Shown: positions 1 to 5,843 of the stretch, in pieces
Numbering within the stretch: position 1 is the stretch's first letter
Layout of the letters: every line of letters starts with the position of its first letter
Source: Pseudomonadota bacterium
GTDB lineage: Bacteria > Pseudomonadota > Gammaproteobacteria > Burkholderiales > Methylophilaceae
Reading direction: 5' to 3'
Assembly (NCBI GenBank): GCA_029549705.1
Contig: JAKPIR010000185.1
Location: forward strand, 1-13,512
Length of the DNA: 13,512 nucleotides
The notes under the pieces: model-generated
The model's database searches: none
Seen by the model: only the letters and a program-made list of their open reading frames with translations
What the model was told of the DNA's origin: nothing
Program-made: the position numbers and the translations under genes

Positions 1-9
1 AATGTTTAT

Positions 10-27
10 CACTCGTTATACCGAGTG
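10..27 (-). terminator. Hairpin just past the end of the minus-strand operon
   Basis: A perfect inverted repeat, CACTCG (10-15) and CGAGTG (22-27) with a 6-base loop, begins 5 bases beyond the stop codon (33-35) of the last minus-strand gene. The position suits a transcript-end hairpin. On the minus strand it is followed by ATAAACATT and not a run of T, so it is not a canonical intrinsic terminator. The window edge hides anything further. Terminator function is inferred from position only. Confidence 0.35.
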
Positions 28-32
28 CCAGT

Positions 33-1226
33 TTAAAGCGATATTGCATTGGCGACTAACATTTTTTTGATGCGCTGGTGATTAGTCGCAGACAATCCCC
101 AATTTCTTACAGACTTGATAAAACTATTTTGGCCACCAAACAAATGATACAAACCATCCGTTAGCATCACCATTTTCAGCACATCTGATTTTCTTCGGCG
201 CGTATACTGCTTAAGTAAGCTGGCATCATTCATGCTTTGGTGTTGATTTTTACCCTGCAGCACTTCCATGAAATCTATCACATCTCTAAAGCCAAGATTT
301 ACGCCCTGCCCGGCCATCGGATGAACACGATGTGCAGCATCCCCCATTAGTATTACGCTGTCTTTGGCAAACTGCTGTGTTGTTTGCAAGCTAAGCGGGA
401 AGCCTATGGGTTTGTTAAGCAATTTGAAATTGCCCAGCATTCCACTACCTGCTGACATCACTTGCTGAGTAAACGCCTCGTCACTGCACTTTAACAAAGT
501 ATCAGCCAGCTTGGTTGACACTGACCACACGATACTTATCGTGTCATCAGGTAACGGTAGCCAGGCTAAAATATTGCTTTGGCTTTCTGCATCAGTCAAA
601 AACCATTGCCTGGCAATGTTTTCGTGCGGCTTTTCTACCTTAAAATTAGCAACAATAGCCGTCTGTTGATAAGCCTTCTGCCTCATCGGTAAAGCCAGTT
701 GTTGCCGCACCCAAGAGTGACTGCCGTCCGCAGCAAGCAGTAGCTGGCTCTCAATAATCTGACCAGAACTCAGCGCTAATGCAACCTGAGTTGGTAAATT
801 CTCAATTTGTTCACAAGCCTCACCAAATAAAGTTGGAACACCTAGCAACGCTATCTGCTTCAGCAATGCTTGCATTAACGCGCTAGATTCAACAATAAAG
901 CCCAGATTTTCCGCATTGGCGTCAGCCGCATTTAGCGACAATGGTTTTTGTGATGTATCCCCAAAAATATCCATAGCCTCAATTTCATTGATTCGTGCGG
1001 GGGGTATCAGCGGCAAAACTCCTAAGGTTGCTAGCCACTTTGCGCTTCTGGGGCTAATCGCATAGATTCTGGTGTCCCAAGTGTCATCTGAAGAAGCGAA
1101 TTGCTCTGGGTTGTGATGGTCTACCAAAACGACTGAAACACCTGCCTGATGCAGTGCTACGGCTGCTGACAGGCCAACCAAACCTGCGCCAACGATAACT
1201 ACATCTTTTTGCAAGCGGGGACTCAT
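33..1226 (-). CDS. UbiH/UbiF/VisC family FAD-dependent ubiquinone-ring hydroxylase (UbiI/UbiF-like)
   Basis: Predicted class A flavin monooxygenase, 397 aa, that adds a hydroxyl group to the polyprenyl-benzene ring during ubiquinone synthesis, at the inner membrane or in the soluble Ubi complex. The N-terminal FAD-binding motif GAGLVG is at residues 13-18. The family signature DTRIYAISPRS lies near residue 50, an ADG motif near 165, and the second FAD motif GDAAHRVHPMAGQG near 295. The length is normal for the family (about 390-400). The ATG overlaps the ubiH stop as ATGA, which suggests translational coupling. Following pepP-ubiH, this position matches ubiI (visC) of E. coli. However, betaproteobacteria use several paralogues (UbiI, UbiF, UbiM and others) with different ring-position specificity, so the carbon it hydroxylates cannot be read from sequence alone and no symbol is assigned. 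Family assignment is secure. Confidence 0.9.
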   Translation of the reverse strand: MSPRLQKDVVIVGAGLVGLSAAVALHQAGVSVVLVDHHNPEQFASSDDTWDTRIYAISPRSAKWLATLGVLPLIPPARINEIEAMDIFGDTSQKPLSLNAADANAENLGFIVESSALMQALLKQIALLGVPTLFGEACEQIENLPTQVALALSSGQIIESQLLLAADGSHSWVRQQLALPMRQKAYQQTAIVANFKVEKPHENIARQWFLTDAESQSNILAWLPLPDDTISIVWSVSTKLADTLLKCSDEAFTQQVMSAGSGMLGNFKLLNKPIGFPLSLQTTQQFAKDSVILMGDAAHRVHPMAGQGVNLGFRDVIDFMEVLQGKNQHQSMNDASLLKQYTRRRKSDVLKMVMLTDGLYHLFGGQNSFIKSVRNWGLSATNHQRIKKMLVANAISL

Positions 1227-2395
1227 TTACCAAAACTCATTTTACTGACCAAATGCGCTTTAAACGATTTAAGCAAGTCAAATGCTCCTAGTCCTACACT
1301 TCTGAGACCGCTGACGCCAACAATATCATTCGAGAAAACATTGACCAAAAAATCTGTGAACAACAAGCCATTTTTGGTATCTGTTTGGCGACTTGCGCGG
1401 TAATCCGCGAGCATTTTCTCATCACCCAATAGCTCAGGCGAACAACTAGCAATGCATTTTGCCAACGATTCAGCATCGCGCAAGCCCACATTAAACCCCT
1501 GCCCGGCAACAGGGTGCATGGTTTGCGCAGCATTGCCAATCACGACCAAATGCGGTGTATCGGTTGTTTTTAATTGCGAGAGCTTCAATGGAAAAGTCAT
1601 ACGTTTGGTTACGCTTACAAAACGTCCCACTCTATCACCAAATTCAGCATGGAATTGTGCTAAAAATTCTTCGTCTGTCAGATTGAGCAGTTTGGCCACA
1701 TACTCCTTCTTACCAGTCCACACCAATGAAAAGTCACGCGCACCATTGGGCAACAAGGCCATCGGGCCGTGTGCGGTAAAGCGCTCATAAGCAATATTGT
1801 GATGCGGTAGTTCAGCACTGACTTTGCTTATTAAAGCATCGTGGCCGTATTCTTTGGTTTGTTTAGTCATGCCTGCAATTTCATCTAAGCCGCGGCCGCC
1901 ATCTGCCAATACCACCAATGCGCTACTTAGCGACTGACTACTTTCATGTTGTCGATATGTGACTGTGGCGTTATTTGAGCTATAGGTAATAGCTTCTGCA
2001 CTGGCTTCAAACACAAAGTTTACGTCTTTCGTATTGGCGACTGCTTCATCCAGTACTTTACTCAATGCGCCATACGAGACAACATAACCCAAGGCTTCAA
2101 GCTTGTAATCATAGGCGCGCAATATTGAACGACCCACACTGCCCTTTTGTGACACATGAATGGTATTGATTGCTGTAGCATGAGGGGCTAAAGATGCCCA
2201 CACGCCAAGTTTTTCTAGAATTCTGCGGCTGCCAAAAGACAGCGCTAATGCACGGCTTTCAGAGTGTGCCGTACCTTTTTTTCGTGCTTCCAGTACGGTA
2301 GTTGCAACGCCTTTTTGCGCCAGTAGCAACGCTAATGTTGCACCAACTGGGCCACCACCGACAATGATGATAGATGCATGCATTGCTTCTGACAC
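1223..2395 (-). CDS. ubiH: UbiH, 2-octaprenyl-6-methoxyphenol hydroxylase
   Basis: FAD-dependent monooxygenase of 390 aa, predicted to hydroxylate C4 of the ubiquinone ring precursor. The Rossmann FAD motif GGGPVG is at residues 13-18. The stretch ESRALALSFGSRRILEKLGV and an ADGG motif follow. The second FAD motif reads GNAAQTMHPVAGQG (about residue 285), with Asn where most relatives have Asp (GDAA). From family knowledge, GNAAQ-HP-AGQG is typical of true UbiH and separates it from UbiI/UbiF, so this is not a defect. The start is GTG at 2395, whose first base is the last base of the pepP stop (TAGTG). An in-frame ATG at 2383 is possible but would drop four residues before the FAD strand. It lies between pepP and a second hydroxylase gene, the order seen in E. 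coli (pepP-ubiH-ubiI). Confidence 0.92.
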   Translation of the reverse strand: MSEAMHASIIIVGGGPVGATLALLLAQKGVATTVLEARKKGTAHSESRALALSFGSRRILEKLGVWASLAPHATAINTIHVSQKGSVGRSILRAYDYKLEALGYVVSYGALSKVLDEAVANTKDVNFVFEASAEAITYSSNNATVTYRQHESSQSLSSALVVLADGGRGLDEIAGMTKQTKEYGHDALISKVSAELPHHNIAYERFTAHGPMALLPNGARDFSLVWTGKKEYVAKLLNLTDEEFLAQFHAEFGDRVGRFVSVTKRMTFPLKLSQLKTTDTPHLVVIGNAAQTMHPVAGQGFNVGLRDAESLAKCIASCSPELLGDEKMLADYRASRQTDTKNGLLFTDFLVNVFSNDIVGVSGLRSVGLGAFDLLKSFKAHLVSKMSFGK

Positions 2396-3705
2396 TAGTC
2401 TTTTTTCATGATAGATTCAATATCCGTCACACTTTTGATAGCATTTTTCGTCAGTACTTCAGCATCTGCCGTCGTTACTAACACATCGTCTTCAATACGA
2501 ATGCCGATATTCCAAAGCGCCTTGGGCACGTTTTCGGCAGGGCGAATATAACAGCCTGGCTCCACGGTCAGCATCATGCCAGCCTCTAGTTTGCGCCAGT
2601 TGCCAGCTTTATCTTTGTATTCCCCCGCATCATGCACATCTAATCCTAACCAATGGCCAGTGCGGTGCATGTAAAACTGTTTGTAATCACCACTTTCGAT
2701 TACGCCTGAAAGACTGCCTTTGCAGAGTTTTAGGTCAATAAAACCTTGGGCCAACACTTCAAGCGCTGCTTCATGCGGGGCGTTCCAATGACTATTCACA
2801 TTTACTTTGGCAATCGCCGAGGCTTGCGCGGCTAACACTAATTCATACACCTCTTTTTGCGCGCCGCTAAATTTACCGCTGACGGGGAAAGTGCGGGTAA
2901 TATCGCTCGCATAGCCATCTAGCTCGCAGCCTGCATCAATCAGCAACAAATCACCGTCTTTCAACACGCAATTATTGGCGTTGTAATGCAGCGTGCAAGC
3001 ATTAGCGCCACCCGCCACAATGCTCGTATATGCTGGCGCTTGCGCGCCTTTGCGGTAAAACTCATGCAAAAATTCCGCTTCAATTTCATATTCCATTTTG
3101 CCTGCACGCACTTTTTGCATGGCGCGGTTATGCGCGGCGGCGGCAATGCTGGCTGAGCGGCGCATCACATCAATTTCATAGGTCGATTTAAACAGCCGCA
3201 TTTCATCCACCAGTTTACGCACATCGGCGATTTCATCTGGCGCACTAATGCCTGTGCGCGCTTGGGCTTTCACATGGTTCAACCAGCCCGTCACGCGGGC
3301 ATCCCAGCTTGCATCTGCACCCAAGCTATAAAATAATTTAGCTTGATTGCCTAATAGCTTCGGCAGCATTTCATCTAATTGGTTAAAACTGTAGGCTTCA
3401 TCAAAACCAAATTCCGCTTTCGCCGCCTCTGCACCATAACGAAAACCATCCCAAATTTCGCGCTCCATATCTTTATCGCGACAAAATAGAATGCATTTAG
3501 GTGTGCTGCCAGCCACTAAAACCAGCAACGCTTCAGGCTCTTTAAAGCCCGTTAAATAGTAAAAATAACTATCAAAACGATAAGGATAATGGCTATCACG
3601 ATTGCGAATCACTTCAGGTGCGGTGGGGATAATGGCAATACCCTCACCCATGTTGGCGAGTAATGTTGCTCTGCGTTGTTGAAATTCTTGTAAGTTAAAA
3701 CTCAT
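2395..3705 (-). CDS. pepP: Xaa-Pro aminopeptidase P (M24B)
   Basis: Cytoplasmic dinuclear-metal (usually Mn) aminopeptidase of 436 aa that releases the N-terminal residue when proline is second. The N-terminal AMP_N domain (about 1-140) contains the typical YPYRFDSYFYYLTGF stretch. The C-terminal pita-bread catalytic domain (about 175-425) carries all five metal ligands: D257 in LIDAG, D268 in YASDIT, H351 in RTGHWLGLDVHD, E382 in TVEPG and E405 in GIRIEDD. Their spacing nearly matches E. coli PepP. The length is standard. Its ATG overlaps the murU stop as ATGA, and AAGG at 3710-3713 lies 4 bases upstream of the start. The stop TAG shares its last base with the ubiH GTG. Identification is secure; the physiological link to ubiquinone genes is only conserved neighbourhood. 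Confidence 0.95.
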   Translation of the reverse strand: MSFNLQEFQQRRATLLANMGEGIAIIPTAPEVIRNRDSHYPYRFDSYFYYLTGFKEPEALLVLVAGSTPKCILFCRDKDMEREIWDGFRYGAEAAKAEFGFDEAYSFNQLDEMLPKLLGNQAKLFYSLGADASWDARVTGWLNHVKAQARTGISAPDEIADVRKLVDEMRLFKSTYEIDVMRRSASIAAAAHNRAMQKVRAGKMEYEIEAEFLHEFYRKGAQAPAYTSIVAGGANACTLHYNANNCVLKDGDLLLIDAGCELDGYASDITRTFPVSGKFSGAQKEVYELVLAAQASAIAKVNVNSHWNAPHEAALEVLAQGFIDLKLCKGSLSGVIESGDYKQFYMHRTGHWLGLDVHDAGEYKDKAGNWRKLEAGMMLTVEPGCYIRPAENVPKALWNIGIRIEDDVLVTTADAEVLTKNAIKSVTDIESIMKKD

Positions 3706-4421
3706 AACGCCTTGACCTTTAATTGACTATCAAGTTCATGTAGCCGCTCTGGCGTACCAATATCATGCCACATGCTTTGGTGATGCTCGGCGGTGGCTAG
3801 ATTTTCAGAAATTGCTTGCCTGAGTAAAGGCGCAAGTTTTGCGGGGTCGCCGCGCGTAATGCCCGCAAATAAATCAGGATGATACACGCCCACGCCTGAA
3901 AAAGTGAGCATGGGCTCGCCTGTATTTTTGAGCAAGCCATCTTCAATGGCAAAGTCACCTTTTAGGTGTTGGGGTGGGTTGTTGATTAGCACTAAATGGG
4001 CGATGGGTTTTAAAGCGATCCCCTCACCCTCCGCTCTCTCCCGCTTGCGGGCGAGGGGACTGTGATGCTTTAAGTGGGAAAAATCAATATCCGTGAACAC
4101 ATCGCCATTCACCACCAAAAATGGTTCGTTGCCTAATAATGGCAGTGCGTTGGCGATGCCGCCTGCGGTTTCTAAAGCGACTTTTTCGGGGCTATATTGA
4201 ATGTGTACATTCCAAGCTTTGCCATCACCAAGTGCATCTTCAATTTGCGGGCCTAAGTGCGCATGGTTGATAACAAGCTCAGTAAAACCTGCCTGCGCTA
4301 GCCGCTCGATATGCCACACAATCAGTGGTTTTCCGTCCACTTTTAGCAAGGGTTTTGGCGTGTGGTCGGTGAGTGGGCGCATGCGCTCACCGCGCCCGGC
4401 CGCTAAAATCATGGCTTTCAT
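3702..4421 (-). CDS. murU: MurU, N-acetylmuramate-1-phosphate uridylyltransferase
   Basis: Nucleotidyltransferase of 239 aa in the peptidoglycan-recycling shortcut. It uses UTP and MurNAc-1-phosphate to make UDP-MurNAc, bypassing de novo MurA/MurB synthesis (the fosfomycin-sensitive step). The N-terminus has the NTP-transferase signature LAAGRGERMRPLT with TPKPLL, the metal-binding aspartate is D107 in VVNGD, and WHDIGTPERL is near the end. The start is ATG 4421, giving MKAMILAAG as in relatives; the frame stays open two codons further to a TTG. A segment around residues 120-136 (SPLARKRERAEGEG) has no counterpart in MurU proteins as I recall them and corresponds to a palindromic DNA repeat at about 4020-4063. 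The reading frame stays open and flanking family motifs are intact, so the enzyme is probably active. No strong Shine-Dalgarno sequence precedes it. It overlaps pepP by 4 bases. General sugar-1-phosphate nucleotidyltransferase is the fallback call, but linkage to amgK supports MurU. Confidence 0.9.
   Translation of the reverse strand: MKAMILAAGRGERMRPLTDHTPKPLLKVDGKPLIVWHIERLAQAGFTELVINHAHLGPQIEDALGDGKAWNVHIQYSPEKVALETAGGIANALPLLGNEPFLVVNGDVFTDIDFSHLKHHSPLARKRERAEGEGIALKPIAHLVLINNPPQHLKGDFAIEDGLLKNTGEPMLTFSGVGVYHPDLFAGITRGDPAKLAPLLRQAISENLATAEHHQSMWHDIGTPERLHELDSQLKVKAL
4020..4063. repeat. GC-rich palindromic repeat lying in frame inside murU
   Basis: The plus strand carries CCCTCACCCTCC followed by a hairpin at 4034-4057: left arm CTCTCTCCCGC, loop TT, right arm GCGGGCGAGGG. 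The stem has one mismatch and one wobble pair. This closely resembles a palindromic repeat family common between genes of many proteobacteria (CCCTCACCC...CTCTCCCGC-GCGGGAGAGGG). Here it sits inside the murU reading frame and encodes SPLARKRERAEGEG, unlike its surroundings in charge and composition. The apparent excess is about 16 residues (48 bases), a multiple of three. Family membership is from memory of the motif; copy number in this genome was not measured. Exact ends are uncertain by several bases. Confidence 0.7.
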
Positions 4422-4478
4422 TTGCAAGTGGCTTTCATACTATTATTTCTTTCAATTTATTACCATTTAACTCATCAA

Positions 4479-4503
4479 AAATTGCTTAAAATATAGGCAA
4501 TTT
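4479..4503 (-). terminator. Weak AT-rich hairpin with short T run in the murU leader
   Basis: AAATTGC (4479-4485) and GCAATTT (4497-4503) form a 7-bp stem with an 11-base loop. Read on the minus strand, the stem runs into ATTTTTG, giving a short T tract. It could be a weak intrinsic terminator or attenuator between amgK and murU, but the stem is AT-rich and the loop large, so chance is a real alternative. Confidence 0.2.
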
Positions 4504-4526
4504 AAGTTGCACATTATTTAATCAGC

Positions 4527-4555
4527 CTGCAAGCCTTTATTTACAAGGCTTGCAG
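4527..4555 (-). repeat. Dispersed hairpin repeat, copy 1 (amgK-murU gap)
   Basis: A perfect 11-bp inverted repeat, CTGCAAGCCTT (4527-4537) and AAGGCTTGCAG (4545-4555), encloses the 7-base loop TATTTAC. A second copy with the complementary loop lies at 11393-11427. Read in the direction of transcription (minus strand here) both copies read CTCTGC-AGCCTT-GTAAATA-AAGGCTT-CAG. Both are preceded by CGAGAAAAA (4561-4569 here) and followed by TGTGCAA (4507-4513 here). The T run lies on the opposite side from amgK transcription, so it is not a standard terminator for that gene. It looks like a mobile or REP-like intergenic element. Confidence 0.75.
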
Positions 4556-4648
4556 AGGTGTTTTTCTCGCTCGCAGCAAAAAACAGTCAAAATAAGCATT
4601 TTTTAAAGCATCGATTTTTGTATCAAATTAGTAGCTACAGAACGGCGA

Positions 4649-5665
4649 TTAAAGCTTCAATAATTTTTTGTAATTCGCATCGGGGTGTTGGTCTTGCCCG
4701 CTCAAGCTATCGAGCAAGCACAACATCGGCCTAAGTTCCACATAGCGCTCACACACTTTGCGCAAATAGTCCATTACTAATGGCATGTCTTTTAAATAGC
4801 CGTCTTTGCCATCGCGATGATAAAGCCTTGCAAAAATGCCCAGCACTTTAATGTGGCGTTGTGCGCCCATGTATTCAAAATCGCGGTAAAATTCGCTGAA
4901 ATCTTCAGGTACGGGCAAGCCTGCTTTACGCGCGTTTTGCCAATAGCGCACCAGCCAATCAATAATCAATTCTTCATCCCAGCTAATGTAAGCGTCTTTG
5001 AGTAGCGAGACCAAATCGTAAGTAATCGCGCCGTACACGGCATCTTGAAAATCCAAAATACCTGGGTTATTTTCTTGTGTCATCATTAAGTTACGTGAAT
5101 GATAATCACGATGCACATACACTTGCGCTTGTGCGAGTATGTTCTTGTTGAGCACATTAAACGTGTTGATGAGAACAGCTTGTTGTTTTTCATCTAGCGT
5201 GACATTCAGATGCTTGGCAATATACCAATCAGGGAATAATTGCATTTCTCGCGTGAGCAAGGCTTCATCGTAATCAGGCAAAACGTTAGGCTGGCTAGCC
5301 AGTTGCAATTGAATCAGGGCATTGTTGGCATCCGCATACAGCTTTGGCGCGTTTTCCGCGTTAATTTTTGATAAATAGGTGTCGTCACCTAAATCATTGA
5401 GCAGTAAAAAGCCGCACTCTAAATCTTGCGCGATGACTTTTGGCACGTTTAAACCCGCATCACCAAATAACTTAGCGATGCGCACAAATGGCTCACAATT
5501 TTCTTGCGGCGGCGGTGCATCCATCGCAATGAAGGTTTCATTGTGTGCATGCACTCTAAAATAGCGCCTGAAACTCGCATCTGCCGAAGCTGTCGTCAGG
5601 GTAAAGTCTGCGTCAGGGAGTGTTAATTTTAACCAATCGTTAAGTTCTTGTTGTCTTGTATCCAC
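4649..5665 (-). CDS. amgK: AmgK, anomeric MurNAc/GlcNAc kinase
   Basis: Aminoglycoside-phosphotransferase-fold kinase, 338 aa, predicted to phosphorylate MurNAc (and GlcNAc) at C1 in the cytoplasm, feeding MurU. The N-lobe includes ASFRRYFRV (about 30-38), equivalent to the nucleotide-binding region, and FIAMDAPPPQENCEPF, typical of this subfamily. The catalytic loop HRDYHSRN is at 185-192 with catalytic D187, and the metal-binding DFQDA is at 205-209. Length fits characterised AmgK proteins (about 340). The start is GTG at 5665; no ATG lies near the N-terminus in frame. Its neighbour on the same strand is murU, and lptD is divergent, an arrangement I recall from Pseudomonas. The 227-base gap to murU, with a repeat element, is unusually wide for this pair, so murU may have its own promoter. 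Confidence 0.9.
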   Translation of the reverse strand: MDTRQQELNDWLKLTLPDADFTLTTASADASFRRYFRVHAHNETFIAMDAPPPQENCEPFVRIAKLFGDAGLNVPKVIAQDLECGFLLLNDLGDDTYLSKINAENAPKLYADANNALIQLQLASQPNVLPDYDEALLTREMQLFPDWYIAKHLNVTLDEKQQAVLINTFNVLNKNILAQAQVYVHRDYHSRNLMMTQENNPGILDFQDAVYGAITYDLVSLLKDAYISWDEELIIDWLVRYWQNARKAGLPVPEDFSEFYRDFEYMGAQRHIKVLGIFARLYHRDGKDGYLKDMPLVMDYLRKVCERYVELRPMLCLLDSLSGQDQHPDANYKKLLKL

Positions 5666-5697
5666 GTCTATCTTTCTAATGTTATATAATGCGTGCT

Positions 5698-5788
5698 GGC
5701 AAATCTTTTATCATTGCCAAAAACCCTGATTTATGAGATTTTATCACTGATAAAAGTTATCGTTAACATAAAACCGTCCGCCTAAAAT
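5698..5788. promoter_or_regulatory. Divergent amgK/lptD control region with TTTTATC motifs
   Basis: This AT-rich region separates divergent amgK and lptD. A perfect palindrome, TTTTATC-ACT-GATAAAA, lies at 5739-5755. A further direct copy, TTTTATCA, is at 5706-5713, 33 bases (about three helical turns) before the same word at 5739-5746. GGCAA/TTGCC (5698-5702, 5714-5718) flanks the first copy. For lptD, TAAAAT (5783-5788) is a plausible -10, with TTAACA (5763-5768) only 14 bases upstream as a poor -35. On the amgK side TATATAA-like sequence at 5683-5689 could serve as -10. Promoter positions are tentative; the palindrome and repeats are directly visible. Confidence 0.4.
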
Positions 5789-5843
5789 ACACCGTGCCTT
5801 TAAATTCATTTTTCACCTACCTAGCAAGTGCACTGATTTGCTT

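Noticed and set aside
1223..2395. Possible inactivating GD-to-GN change in the FAD motif of UbiH
   Set aside because: GNAAQ-HP-AGQG is, to my knowledge, the normal form in true UbiH proteins, so it supports the assignment and is not a defect.
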